Shown here piece after piece: positions 14,401-24,496 of a stretch of 64,000 nucleotides of DNA. The notes below the pieces were generated by a model, which did not search any database, had not been told where the DNA came from, and worked only from the letters and a program-made list of their open reading frames with translations. Positions within the stretch are counted from its first letter, which is position 1; each line of letters begins with the position of its first letter. Made by a program: the position numbers and the translations under genes. The DNA is from Mesostigma viride (lineage: Eukaryota; Streptophyta; Mesostigmatophyceae; Mesostigmatales; Mesostigmataceae): positions 590,105-654,104 of the forward strand of contig RPFO01000072.1 of the NCBI GenBank assembly GCA_009746045.1, given 5' to 3'.

Positions 14401-17400
14401 AATTGGAGCCTTCGTGGAAGCCGTACAAATTCTGGGCTTACAAGAACCATGACACCATAAATTACCGATTCTGGTCTTACGAAAACCGTGAGGCAGCGTC
14501 CTGTTAGACGCCGCTGCCTTGGCTGCACTGAATGCCTTTATGCACTGAATGCCTTGGCTTCCGTTGCTCCCTCGGCTGGGTCATTTGTTCGACGCGCGTG
14601 TGAACCTTGTGTGCCTCAGACGCTGCCCTAGAGCTGTCGGGCCGATCGGTGGGGGATGAGGGTGAGGCATCGCGGGCGGGTGCCAGTAGCGCTAGCGCCA
14701 CCGCAGATGCCAGCAAAAGTACCCCCACATCCTCTGAGGATGCCGCCGCAGACGCCCTGATGCTGCCACCGGATGTGGGGGCCCGCGCGAGCAGTAAAGG
14801 GGGCGAAATCTTCGATGGGGGGCGGACGCGGATTTGGGGCCACCGTCTGCTGGCGGCGCGCAAGCAGGCCCAGGGGCAGGGCGGAGGAGCGTTGACAGGA
14901 GGCGCGGGCGGCCAGATGGCGGCTCGGCGGAACATGTTTGGGCCGCTGGCGTCGCTGTTCATGCTGCCCATCATGCGGGGGTACGACCAGATCAGCCACG
15001 GGGTGGACTTTCTGGGGCGAGACTTTGTCGTGTTGGGACGGTGAGTCACCACACACACACACACTTGTCCTCCCCCAAGTTTGCTATGGTGTTTGCCCCC
15101 ACCCCGTCTGCTGTATCCCTGGCTGCACCAAGTCTGCTGCAACCTTGAGGGGACGTCGGAGACATGGTCACATGGGCCCCTGAATCATCTTGACGTCCGT
15201 CTTTTGTCCCGAATGACAAGCGTACCCTCACTCTCCGCGCTCCCAGGGCTGGGTGTCAGAGCGGTCACACATGCAGCTGGTTGGCACGTGTATGTATGTA
15301 TGTGCCCATCATTGAGATCGGTCGGGGTCGCAGCCCGGGATGATCATATTATGTGCATGGGCATGTGGCGGATCTGTCCCATAGGACATCAGGGCCTGGC
15401 CGAGGGTGCCCCAACACGCATGGTACTGCTGCCTACGGCCCAGCGTACTGCCACTGCATCTGTCCTGTATACCGAACGTACCTACTATCCCTCCCTCCCT
15501 TCACGTGTTCCCCACGCCTTGCGCTGCCTCCCTATGGCGTCCCATCCCAGCGTTGCCCTTTGCATCGCCAGCGCCGCTCCCCCATCTCCCATCCCAGTTT
15601 GTGTTTCTCCGTTGCGCACCTTCTGTCACCAGGCACCCTCTTATTTGTGTAATGAACACAAGTGAGACTACTTATACGGATGTAGTGTTCTAAACTCCCC
15701 AATCACCTCCACCACGCCGTTGTACATGGAACCCTTACCCTGAAATTTTTATCGGCTGCCCTCACCCCCCCTATGCCCTCACCCCCCCATTTGCCGCAGG
15801 ATGTTGTACGCGTTTGGCACCTTCCTCGAGTGCTGCTTCCCTGCAGTGGCCACCGCACCGCTGGCGTCCGCGTTGGTCGACATGCTGCAGGACAGGTGCG
15901 GGAAGGGGAGGGGCTGGTTGGCACGCTGCAGGACAAGTGCGGGAAGGGGAGGGGCTGGTTGGCACGCTGCAGGACAAGTGGGGGGGTGCCGGGATGAAGA
16001 CGCCGCAGATGTGTGCGCGCGTGTGTGTGTCAGTAGTGGCTGTCATAGTGGCTGTGCTAAAATGTGAGGACCCATGTGCTTTGTGCGCAGGCTACGACAC
16101 GACTTGCTTCACGCAACATACCCTACCGCAGTGGGGCTCACAACTCACAAGCCAAACAATGATTCGAGGCCCCCCCAGAGTCAGTGCACCTTCACCCTGA
16201 CTGTCTGGATGTGCATTCGCTGTGCCCTGGGTAACAAGTCAGGACGTGTGCAGGTGCGAGCATGCAGATATGGTAGGTAGCCCAAGGGTGACCTCACTCT
16301 ACCGCAGTGACGGTAGGTAGGGTGGCTTCTGTACTGCCTGTTTGTGATGCTGTCACTCTTGCTCCATCTACGGCCTCACCCGGCAAGCACCCCACATTGA
16401 GTTGACCTTCGCATGTACCTGTTGAAGCGCTTTTGTGATTCTAATGTTGGCCTCTTGTTAAGTTTGACATGGTTTGGCATTCTGTCTGACTGCGCTGACA
16501 TCATTCCTGGCTGCTATCTCCCGCCACCTGCCTGCCCTTCCCCTCCTGCAGGGCGGTCCACGCCCACCAGGAACCCTACGTGCGCTGCGGGGCGCTCTTT
16601 GCGCTCTCCCGTGTGATGATTACGCTGATACCGGGACACCTGGCGGCCGCCCTGTCAGGGGGGGACCCGCAACTGGCCATGCAGCTAGACTGGGCGTGGG
16701 AGTGGGCGTCTTCCGTCATGTCCACCGACAGCAACAAGCCGTGCCGCCTAGTAAGTCGAATGCTAACTCGGGCAACTGTGTGTCAACGCTTTTGTAAGTA
16801 TTCGGTTCATCGAAGAAGCTGGTCTTTTAGTGAAATGGCACTTGATAGCAACATTTGTGAGGAGCATGGAACGTTATCTGTAACGCTGAACCATGCATAT
16901 GCTCATCTTTTGTGGTGTTCAGTTCTCTTTGTTCCTTCTGCTAGGTGCTCTTCCACGGCTGTCTTAAGGTTCATGCTAGCTTCAAGCTTCATGCAAGCTT
17001 CAGACTGTATGCATCAATTTGGCAGCGCAGCGTGTCTCGGTCCTCCGTGTCTATTGTCTTGGAGGTTACTTTTTGCAAACGCTCTTGGCGGCTGCCTTGC
17101 TATCGCGGCTCGCACACTAGTGGTTACCGGGGATTGTTCCGTGTGTACCATTATTAGAGCGTGGGTTGTTGCTTGTGTGTCATTATTAGAGCGTGGGTTG
17201 TTGCTTGTGTGTCATTATTAGAGTGTGGGTTGTTGCTTGTGTGTCATTGTTAGAGCGTGGGTTGTTGCTTGTGTGTCATTGTTAGAGCGTGGGTTGTTGC
17301 TTGTGTGTCATTATTAGAGCGTGGGTTGTTGCTTGTGTGTCATCATTAGAGCGTGGGTTGTTGCTTGTGTGTCATCATTAGAGTGTGGGTTGTTGCTTGT

Positions 17401-19215
17401 GTGTCATTATTAGAGCGTGGGTTGTTGCTTGTGTGTCATCATTAGAGTGTGGGTTGTTGCTTGTGTGTCATTATTAGAGCGTGGGTTGTTGCTTGTGTGT
17501 CATCATCAGAGCGTGGGTTGTTGCTTGTGTATCATTATTAGAGCGTGGGTTGTTGCTTGTGTGTCATCATTAGAGCGTAGGTTGTTGCTTGTGTGTCATT
17601 ATTAGAGCGTGGTTTGTTGCTTGTGTGTCATCATTAGAGCGTGGTTTGTTGCTTGTGTGTCATCATTAGAGCGTGGGTTGTTGCTTGTGTGTCATCATTA
17701 GAGTGTGGGTTGTTGCTTGTGTGTCATTATTAGAGCGTGGGTTGTTGCTTGTGTGTCATCATTAGAGCGTGGGTCGTTGCTTGTGTATCATTATTAGAGC
17801 GTGGGTTGTTGCTTGTGTGTCATCATTAGAGCGTGGGTTGTTGCTTGTGTATCATTATTAGAGCGTGGGTTGTTGCTTGTGTGTCATTATTAGAGCGTGG
17901 GTTGTTGCTTGTGTGTCATCATTAGAGCGTAGGTTGTTGCTTGTGTGTCATTATTAGAGCGTGGGTTGTTGCTTGTGTGCCATCATTAGAGCGTGGGTTG
18001 TTGCTTGTGTGTCATTATTAGAGCGTGGGTTGTTGCTTGTGTGTCATTATTAGAGCGTGGGTTGTTGCTTGTGTGTCATTGTTAGAGCGTGGGTTGTTGC
18101 TTGTGTGTCACTATTAGAGCGTGGGTTGTTGCTTGTGTGTCATCATTAGAGCGTGGGTTGTTGCTTGTGTGTCATTATTAGAGCGTGGGTTGTTGCTTGT
18201 GTGTCATTATTAGAGCGTGGGTTGTTGCTTGTGTGTCATTATTAGAGCGTGGGTTGTTGCTTGTGTGTCATTGTTAGAGCGTGGGTTGTTGCTTGTGTGT
18301 CATCATTAGAGCGTGGGTTGTTGCTTGTGTGTCATTATTAGAGCGTGGGTTGTTGCTTGTGTATCATTATTAGAGCGTGGGTTGTTGCTTGTGTGTCATT
18401 ATTAGAGCGTGGGTTGTTGCTTGTGTATCATTATTAGAGCGTGGTTTGTTGCTTGTGTGTCATCATTAGAGCGTGGGTTGTTGCTTGTGTGTCATTATTA
18501 GAGCGTGGTTTGTTGCTTGTGTATCATTATTAGAGCGTGGTTTGTTGCTTGTGTGTCATTATTAGAGCGTGGGTTGTTGCTTGTGTATCATTATTAGAGC
18601 GTGGGTTGTTGCTTGTGTGTCATCATTAGAGCGTGGGTTGTTGCTTGTGTGTCATTATTAGAGCGTGGGTTGTTGCTTGTGTGTCATTATTAGAGCGTGG
18701 GTTGTTGCTTGTGTGTCATTATTAGAGCGTGGGTTGTTGCTTGTGCGTCATTATTAGAGCGTGGGTTGTTGCTTGTGTGTCACTATTAGAGCGTAGATTG
18801 TTGCTTGTGTGTCATTATTAGAGCGTGGGTTGTTGCTTGTGTATCATTTTTAGGGTGTGGGTTGTTGCACAAATGAATGCCTTGCAGGCCCCCAATCATG
18901 GAGACTTTCATCATGGACGCAGAAGCAGGACTAAATAGAAAAGGCACCTCTCAGTGACCTATTCCTTCCGCCGTCTTTCGCATATGTGGGCATGCAAAGC
19001 AGCCTGTCCTTTGCATAAAGCTGTCTTTGTCCAATCAGTGGTTGCATGTATTTTAGACTGCTGAGGCAACACACAGGCTGCTGAGGCCAGATATGAGCAC
19101 TTTGCATGTGATGTTGGATTTTGCTGTGCTTGTCTACCAGATGGCGTCAGGAGTGCTTGGGCTACATGCAGACCTGGCGGGGCGTGCGATGAAGCTCGAC
19201 CTAGAGATCAGTTAA
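2036..19215 (+). CDS. TEL2: TEL2/TELO2 family protein, TTT co-chaperone subunit (multi-exon gene)
   Basis: TEL2, with TTI1 and TTI2, delivers newly made PIKK kinases (TOR, ATM, ATR, SMG1 families) to HSP90-R2TP. Exons: 3431-3716, 4452-4587 (alternative acceptor 4284), 5196-5605, 6264-6428, 7154-7631, 8278-8398, 8888-8962, 9470-9696, 13798-13871, 14620-15040, 15800-15895, 16552-16750, 19141-19215 (TAA). All have GT-AG borders, all codon phases match, and together they make 921 codons. Family-like blocks, judged from memory of human TELO2: ESPLPLVRHMGM (about 7160); DSDDE then ALEGLV (8309, 8903); ILDVL-S-DAA-LELS across the 13871/14620 junction; FGPLASLFMLPIMRGYD and LGRDFVVLGR (about 14938-15040); EPYVRCGALFALSRV (about 16566). 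An upstream exon of about 2036-2464 (WQALVADLVTQLISLPER) probably belongs, but its borders are uncertain and more 5' exons are likely. No database search was possible. Confidence 0.85.
3130..3200. repeat. 34-bp direct repeat, two copies
   Basis: The unit beginning GTCAGTGTGGCGCTGGGCGG occurs twice in tandem, within the presumed intron upstream of exon 3431. Confidence 0.8.
3431..3716 (+). CDS. TEL2: TEL2 exon (N-terminal half)
   Basis: The acceptor TTTCCAG precedes 3431 and the donor GTGGGT follows 3716. The exon opens with ALVQGLVLGLEILWGHP and ends with FVGEALRRLCRRGQA plus one base (phase 1). That one base completes a GAC codon with the AC that starts the next exon. N-terminal TEL2 sequence is poorly conserved, so assignment rests mainly on phase and position. 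Confidence 0.55.
4452..4587 (+). CDS. TEL2: TEL2 exon (N-terminal half)
   Basis: The acceptor GTTTGCAG ends at 4451 and the donor GTGGGT starts at 4588. It encodes DDSHALERLVVALLHRMAAQ and ends with FWRSKSV plus CG. The CG joins the A at 5196 to give Arg, making SVRYLLSEKLLL across the junction. The reading frame is open further upstream, and an alternative acceptor after 4283 would add 56 residues in the same phase. I cannot choose between them. Confidence 0.6.
5196..5605 (+). CDS. TEL2: TEL2 exon
   Basis: It starts in phase after ATGCGCAG and ends before GTGAGT. It opens with YLLSEKLLLQAVLPPPCLRW, a helix pair typical of TEL2 HEAT-like repeats. A low-complexity Gly/Ala/Thr insert follows, then a closing helix ATQREDMLASVVARAVELWA. 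The one-base overhang fits the CT start of the exon at 6264. Confidence 0.7.
5850..6035. repeat. 47-bp intronic tandem repeat, four copies
   Basis: The unit starting TCTGGTGCCGCACTTTTTGT repeats four times between exons 5196-5605 and 6264-6428. The last copy lacks five T residues. Confidence 0.9.
6264..6428 (+). CDS. TEL2: TEL2 exon
   Basis: The acceptor CCACTCAG precedes 6264 and the donor GTGCGT starts at 6429. It encodes AAVAALLGAMTPDQIERAGL followed by LPGVLVGVS. The terminal G joins CT of exon 7154 to give Ala, so the text runs LVGVSARLESPLPLVRHMG, which fits TEL2 family order. The acceptor at 6241 was rejected because its phase does not match the previous exon. Confidence 0.75.
7154..7631 (+). 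CDS. TEL2: TEL2 exon with conserved LPLVRHMGM block and linker
   Basis: It starts after TTGCCCGCAG with the family block RLESPLPLVRHMGMRVA. It then runs into an acidic-aromatic stretch (LLFDEDSGAG) and a long, poorly conserved Ser/Gly/Lys linker. The donor GTGGGT at 7632 leaves AG, completed to Arg by G8278. The linker lies where family members have their disordered segment ahead of the CK2 sites. Confidence 0.8.
8278..8398 (+). CDS. TEL2: TEL2 exon with CK2/PIH1D1-type DSDDE motif
   Basis: Acceptor TGTGCAG, donor GTGCGC. The exon encodes AEEPEVVEVVDSDDEDDEEW and then PAPSQLFECIMALGQEDPRE. DSDDE (codons from about 8309) matches the acidic motif in human TELO2 that is phosphorylated by CK2 and bound by the PIH domain of PIH1D1. 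The segment after it continues with the family's next helix in the following exon. Confidence 0.8.
8888..8962 (+). CDS. TEL2: TEL2 exon (VEAAVRALEGLV helix)
   Basis: A 25-codon phase-0 exon between CCCTGCAG and GTGAGT. It encodes VEAAVRALEGLVRARPDELA, close to the human TELO2 block around 'ALRALEGLV'. Confidence 0.8.
9370..9440. repeat. GT-rich microsatellite in TEL2 intron
   Basis: A GTGTGT/GTGCGT run just before the polypyrimidine tract and acceptor of exon 9470. A smaller CA run lies at about 15050-15064. Confidence 0.85.
9470..9696 (+). CDS. TEL2: TEL2 exon
   Basis: It follows a CT-rich tract ending CCCCCCCAG and ends before GTGCGT. It encodes LTHALLYARYGC, then a hydrophilic insert, then RYRAMLALASCAPIQTV. 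It ends with AG, completed by C13798 to Ser. The GT-rich microsatellite at about 9370-9435 lies just upstream in the intron. Confidence 0.8.
9774..13603. repeat. 25-bp intronic satellite, about 150 copies
   Basis: The unit begins CGCTGATCCCTTCACCCCAC and is 25 bp long. The array is continuous for 3.8 kb with few substitutions (C/T in CCCCAT/CTCAT) and occasional 20-bp units lacking ACCCC. It fills nearly the whole intron between exons 9470-9696 and 13798-13871. It is strongly strand-asymmetric: the transcribed sense strand is C-rich with almost no G. Confidence 0.97.
13798..15895 (+). CDS. TEL2: TEL2 C-terminal exons (13798-13871, 14620-15040, 15800-15895)
   Basis: The first exon ends ...RLFILDVLS plus G. 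AC at 14620 completes Asp, giving ILDVLSDAALELSG, the clearest family match in the gene. The long exon 14620-15040 holds a disordered Ser/Ala linker and then a conserved core: NMFGPLASLFMLPIMRGYD, followed by VDFLGRDFVVLGR across the junction. The third exon continues MLYAFGTFLECCFPAVATA. Donors are GTAACA, GTGAGT and GTGCGG. Confidence 0.88.
13866..13950. repeat. duplicated exon end and splice donor (about 42-bp unit, two copies)
   Basis: The end of exon 13798-13871 with its donor (GTCAGGTAACATGGGTCGTG) is repeated immediately downstream, giving a second potential GTAACA donor near 13913. The first donor gives the correct phase for the next exon. Confidence 0.8.
15882..15985. repeat. tandemly copied exon end and donor region (about 41-bp unit, about 2.5 copies)
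   Basis: The sequence around the 15895 donor (CTGCAGGACAGGTGCGGG) is copied downstream with GGACAAGTGCGGG variants. In these copies the AG|GT of the true donor is changed to AA|GT. Confidence 0.8.
16552..19215 (+). CDS. TEL2: TEL2 last two exons (16552-16750, 19141-19215)
   Basis: The penultimate exon reads AVHAHQEPYVRCGALFALSR and ends SSVMSTDSNKPCRL before GTAAGT. The last exon, after TCTACCAG, adds 24 residues (MASGVLGLHADLAGRAMKL...) and TAA at 19213-19215. The order and content fit the TEL2 C-terminus. The separating intron carries the 32-bp satellite. Confidence 0.87.
17146..18868. repeat. 32-bp satellite in last TEL2 intron, about 54 copies
   Basis: The unit TAGAGCGTGGGTTGTTGCTT... 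is 32 bp with point variants (TTATTA/TCATTA/TTGTTA; GTGT/GTAT). The array ends with a degenerate unit near 18868 and lies within the intron 16751-19140. Confidence 0.97.
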
Positions 19216-19438
19216 GGGGACTCGGCGCGGCGAATATTTTCCGCGCAAAAAAAATTCCGCGGTACCCCTCCGTGCCGTGAAAAGTGGGTGCACGGTGAAC
19301 GCACCCCTTGCGGAAGTGGCCATGGCGACTGCTTGTACACGAAACGTGACAAATCCGGCACGTGGAAGGCAGAAAAAATGCTCGATTGTTGGAGAAGATT
19401 AGTTACTGATTCCACTTTATGGTGGGATGGTTGCGATC

Positions 19439-19443
19439 TGTAA
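19439..19443 (+). promoter_or_regulatory. candidate TGTAA poly(A) signal of the TEL2 gene
   Basis: TGTAA, the poly(A) signal common in volvocine and related green algae, lies about 224 bp after the stop codon. A 5-bp motif occurs often by chance. Confidence 0.35.
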
Positions 19444-20667
19444 TGTCGCGGGCTTTTTTTCTTTACGATCGGCAGGGGGGGTCCGACCTGAATTTCTGTC
19501 GGGATGAAATGAATTAAGTATCATGTATGCCTTAGGGTGTGATGTTGATTGTTACCAGCTTTGATGGTCGTAAGGCAAGCTAGTTTAATGATGTTTCTAA
19601 ATCCGTAAAAATTCCCGCTGCTATCTTTACGTTTCCCGTCATTTTGCTGTAAGATAACATTAGGCCTGCGCGATGCGTGCCCAAGCTCTCCATGAAAGGC
19701 TGGCCTTTCTTGTGCGCCTGGGCACGAATAAATGCCCGTTACGGTACGTTCTTGTATAAAACGTCTATAGTTAGCGTTTTCCTGCTTTCTTGGCTCGTTA
19801 AACGTAAGCTTTTTGCCTTCTTTCCGGCCAGATGCTGCCATGAAGTTGCGGGTCCTGGCGCTGCATCGTTAGATTCCTGGATGTTTTTCAGCCAGTTTGT
19901 ATGTGACATGGCTGGCTTGCTGCAGCGCGTGGCCCACAACCTGTCGGGAAGGTGTCATGCTTTTGGTTTCCATGCTTCTCTGAAATTTCTTTTGCTTTTA
20001 GGACAGTTGTGTTCGAGGAAATTCACGCGGTCTTCCTAAGCAGCGGCATCATTGTCCCCAGACACTGACAAGCTGGCACCTGTCTCCTAAAAAAAAAAAT
20101 TGGCTCGTGCTTGCTAGAAAGGAGGCGGCATGCATTTTGCTGGACACAATGCGTTGGTGGCACACGCGTCAGGTAGGTTGTTCCAATGTTCTCTTCACCT
20201 TTCCCACTGAGTAAAGGATAGCCTTTGTAATGCTAGCCAGAGCAGCTAGCCTCGGGTTGCTGGATAAGAACTCAGCTTATTTTCTCTTTATATACTGCGT
20301 GTGTGGTCCTCCACGTGTCCGGCTTGTTGGGCATTTTGGAATAGGGTTTTTAATGTGTTGTTGGGTGGAACAACTTGGTTGTTGGCACAAAAGCACACAT
20401 TATTAGCCTGAGATAGGCATTACATATGCTGCTCAGGCGTGTCGTCCTCCCAGCCTTGTTGTTAAGGGTAGACTGGCAAGGTTGGCTGTGCCGATGGTGG
20501 GGTATGGCGTATGACGCACTGGGCATCCTCCTCACACTCCGTGATCAAAGTGGGCATGTTTTTGGGTGTCTAGGGTCGCAAAACACATTACATTTTGGCT
20601 CAGCACTAGCTCAATTCTCTTTTAGCGTCTACCCAGGTGGCATCACAGGAAAATCAATAGTTTGAGC
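19444..20667. other. intergenic, no supported gene
   Basis: Mixed-composition DNA with several short, unconvincing ORFs on both strands (for example 19521-19841 minus and 20426-20665 plus). I see no domain, repeat or splice-consistent chain. Confidence 0.5.
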
Positions 20668-23160
20668 ATCCAATTGCTGCTTATGTCCATTGGAGTGAGG
20701 GGCAAATGCGTGGTAGGCCCACGTCCAAGCCATTAGCCAACCTAAGAATCTGCAGTTTCTAAGCTAACTAGGCCACACAACACGGGCCGAAACATCACTT
20801 ATCCAGTCATAGGGACCTGGGCCAGTCAAGAGGACCTGGGCTTTGTAATATCCTCATGGCAGCAAGGGCGGGTGGGTGGGAGCTGCAAAGAGGACTGGTT
20901 GTTGCCCCGCCACAACCCTAAGTAGCCGCCGACTTAGGTGGGGTGGCGGACGCCAGCCCACTGACCACCAGGCCAGTGGCGCCGCGCCGCCCCCGGTCCA
21001 CAGGACTGCCCCTGGTCCACAAAACTGGACCCGGTCCACAGTACCGTCCCCGGTACCCCCACACACACACTACCGTACCCCCCCCCCTCATACTACCAAG
21101 TCAGACCTGCCTACTGCGGCCTCCCCTCCCCCTTTGAGACTTCCGCAGGTCATAGATAGAATGAGCGTGAGCTCACAAAATCCAATTGCTGCTTATGTCC
21201 ATTGGAGTGAGGGGCTGCCAGAGAATACATGTTTATTACAAATGCGTGGTAGGCCCACGTCCAAGCCATTAGCCAACCTAAGAATCTGCAGTTTCTAAGC
21301 TAACTAGGCCACACAACACGGGCCGAAACATCACTTATCCAGTCATAGGGACCTGGGCCAGTCAAGACGACCTGGGCTTTGTAATATCCTCATGGCAGCA
21401 AGGGCGGGTGGGTGGGAGCTGCAAAGAGGACTGGTTGTTGCCCCGCCACAACCCTAAGTAGCCGCCGACTTAGGTGGGGTGGCGGACGCCAGCCCACTGA
21501 CCACCAGGCCAGTGGCGCCGCGCCGCCCCCGGTCCACAAAACTGGACCCGGTCCACAGTACCGTCCCCGGTACCCACACACACACACTACCGTACCCCCC
21601 CCCTCATACTACCAAGTCAGACCTGCCTACTGCGGCCTCCCCTCCCCCTTTGAGACTTTCGCAGGTCATAGATAGAATGAGCGTGAGCTCACAAAATCCA
21701 ATTGCTGCTTATGTCCATTGGAGTGAGGGGCTGCCAGAGAATACATGTTTATTACAAATGCGTGGTAGGCCCACGTCCAAGCCATCAGCCAACCTAAGAA
21801 TCTGCAGTTTCTAAGCTAACTAGGCCACACAACACGGGCCGAAACATCACTTATCCAGTCATAGGGACCTGGGCCAGTCAAGAGGACCTGGGCTTTGTAA
21901 TATCCCGCACCCACTACCTGGCCACTTGGCCGCAAGCTGTCGTATGGCCCAAACTTCTCGTCGCCCCCCTTGTCCCCTGCCGCTACCAGTGCTTCCATTC
22001 CAACCAGGCGGCAATACAAGAGGGAAGCCAAAAGTATCCCCGTAGGGACCCCCCACTACGGGGGGGTTCTCACCCATGTGGGCGCTGCCCTCGGCAGCCA
22101 CCCCTGAAGGTTCGGCAATTCTTTGTACACCTTTCTTCACATGCAGGCATAGCACCCCCGGCACCCCAAGGACGCAGCTGCGTCTGGGATCCGCTATCGC
22201 CCCGCCATAACATCTTTCCCCTTCCCCGCTGTGCACCGTCAGTCCCAACAACTCGTCCCCACTTAAATTACGCGTCAACGACCCCACCACTCCGTCCTGG
22301 CCACCGGCCGCTGAAGACTCAATTAGCACGAGGAACTGTCAGGCTGTTTAGGGTGCCGCACCCCTTGGCGCTGGGGCTGCTGCTACCCAGCTCCTGCACT
22401 GGCCTGGAGGCTCGGTATCCCCCTTCTGCTTGCTCGCATAGCGCCCTCATGCACTATCGAAATTTATTAACCAGGCCCAGCGCATCCGATACACAACAAA
22501 TTTGCCTGAGGCGTAATCCCCCTCCGCCTGTAGCTGTTACCACCCAAGCACTGCCACGATTGCCCCGCTTTAGTTGTCCGATCAAGAGTCACTCCCGCGT
22601 CTATCCAGACCCCTCCCGCGAGCTCGGGGTGGCGAGTACAACGGGCGAGCAAAAATACACAATCTGGCACTGGCAACTACCGCCCGCACTTTGAATGGCA
22701 AATTCTTGGGGTGCTGCCGACCCCCGTCGCGCAGCCGTCATAACTTTACATAAAACAGGCCCCCGAATAATAATTCGGAGGCCGGTAGCTGTGATTTACA
22801 TTCGTCACCGCCATAGCAGTGAACACACGCCCCAGTATGGGCCGTCGACACAGCTGCAAAGAGGACTGGTTGTTGCCACGCCACAACCCTAAGTAGCCGC
22901 CGACTTAGGTGGGGTGGCGGACGCCAGCCCACTGACCACCAGGCCAGTGGCGCCGCGCCGCCCCCGGTCCACAGGACTGCCCCCGGTCCACAAAACTGGA
23001 CCCGGTCCACAGTACCGTCCCCGGTACCCACACACACACCCACACACACACTACCGTACCCCCCCCCCTCATACTACCAAGTCAGACCTGCCTACTGCGG
23101 CCTCCACTCCCCCTTTGAGACTTCCGCAGGTCATAGATATAGAACGAGCGTGAGCTCACA
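20668..23160. repeat. half-kilobase tandem repeat family, three copies
   Basis: Copies run at about 20668-21180, 21181-21705 and 21706-21905 plus 22852-23160. Shared landmarks are CCAATTGCTGCTTATGTCCA, AACACGGGCCGAAACATCAC and the CCGGTCCACA-rich segment ending in an ACAC run and a C tract. Copy 1 lacks a block of about 27 bp (around GGCTGCCAGAGAATACATG) present in copies 2 and 3. Copy 3 is split by 21906-22851. Short ORFs in each copy repeat exactly with the unit and are not taken as genes. Confidence 0.9.
21906..22851. other. 946-bp unrelated block inside the third repeat copy
   Basis: It sits between GTAATATCC and AGCTGCAAAGAGG, replacing about 27 bp of the repeat. The minus strand is open from 22329 to 21859 (156 aa, Gly/Val-rich), with no recognised domain. 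No terminal inverted repeats or target duplication were seen, so the class of insertion is unknown. Confidence 0.55.
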
Positions 23161-24362
23161 AATACGCTTGTCAGAATGAGCTCGAAATTGGGGGTTGTGT
23201 TTCCCCCCACTTAGTGGAATTTCGAATGTATGGATGACCCAATTCGATGTGTTGATGATTTGATTTTTTTTTTGGCTAAAAAATGTACCCATTTTGTGGT
23301 AAATTAATAACTCAAACAAATGTGATTATTTTGGCCATGTGAATATCCCAGACGTTTTAGAAGTGGAGGGACTTTGCAGGAATGTATGGGCAGGTCATTT
23401 GGATAAGTGGTTTGTCTTGGGCAAAATATCTCATGAATAGCGTCCTTTTCTATTTTTAGCTCGCCACCGGTGCGTGGTTGGGGGGAGTACCCCCAACAAG
23501 TGGTGGCATGAATGTCCAAACATCATATTTATGGTACGCAATCATCACTAAATGGTTCCCAAGTGCATTGGAATTGACATTCTATTAACCGTGGAACTCC
23601 AGGGTAACCAGACTCTAACAACGAGTGGAGCACATACAAAAGGCAGGCCACGTACATCCGGCCCGCGGCCGCCGATGCTCATGGGAACACTTATTGCTTG
23701 GCAATTAATGAATTACAGAGGGGTGACAAAGTGAAGGGCGGCTGTTGTGGTGGTTCACCTTGCGGAAGTCCTTGGCGGCTTTCTCGTTGTGGGCGGGCCG
23801 AACGAGGCCGCTGTGGGGCCACGCGTCCGTGATGTCATCATGCATGCGGGATGCAATCAAGCATGAGGGATGCAGACGCCAAGAAAGAGCAACATGTGTT
23901 GCACATCAATCGGACGACACGTTCCCTGTGTACAACATATGCAGCATAACTATTCTACGGAGTGTTTTTATGGTACTTGAGGTCATCATGGTACTCAAGG
24001 TCATTATGGTACTTCAGGGCATTATGATACTTAAGGTCATTATTTCGTTGAGAGAGAAAAGAGTCGTTCCACACATCAATCAGACATTACCCCCCACCTA
24101 TATCATTGCTTTGCGGGGGGAAACAGGGCGATGTCATTGTGGCCAGAGAACGGGGATAAAGCAAGTATACGAAAAACGGGGGGGGGGGGGGGGACGGGGG
24201 GGCGAAAAAAAAGGATGACGAGCAAAAAAGGGGGGGGGGGGGGGGGGGGGGGGCTTAAGTTGGGAAGAGAGGGGACAAGAAAGTGAATGAGAGGGATGAC
24301 CGGGGGCGCGTGGAGACAGGTTGAGGAGGCCCATCGTTGGATTAAGGGTGGTGATGCAAAGG
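23161..24362. other. intergenic, simple repeats only
   Basis: No supported gene. It holds a repeat of about 22 bp (GGTACTTGAGGTCATCATGG variants) at about 23970-24045 and G homopolymers at 24177-24192 and 24231-24253. The latter are assembly-risk positions. Confidence 0.6.
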
Positions 24363-24496
24363 GCCACGAGCCACGAGCCACGAGCCACAAGCCACGAGCC
24401 ACGAGCCACGAGCCACGAGCCACGAGCCACGAGCCACGAGCCACGAGCCACGAGCCACGAGCCACGAGCCACGAGCCACGAGCCACGAGCCACGAG
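24363..24496. repeat. 7-bp (GCCACGA)n array at LINE 5' end, about 19 units
   Basis: Nearly perfect heptamers with one CACAA variant abut the 5' end of the LINE relic. The related LINE copy at 51.5 kb has only about two such units at the matching place (51580-51595, inverted), so the array is an expansion of LINE sequence. Confidence 0.9.

Noticed and set aside
9774..18868. Arrays at 9.8-13.6 and 17.1-18.9 kb as CRISPR-like repeats
   Set aside because: Units are directly tandem with no unique spacers, in a spliced eukaryotic gene. They are satellites.
21859..22329. 156-codon minus ORF in the 946-bp block as a gene
   Set aside because: No domain, repeat-flanked, and Gly/Val-rich composition typical of GC-rich antisense. 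Left as unknown.
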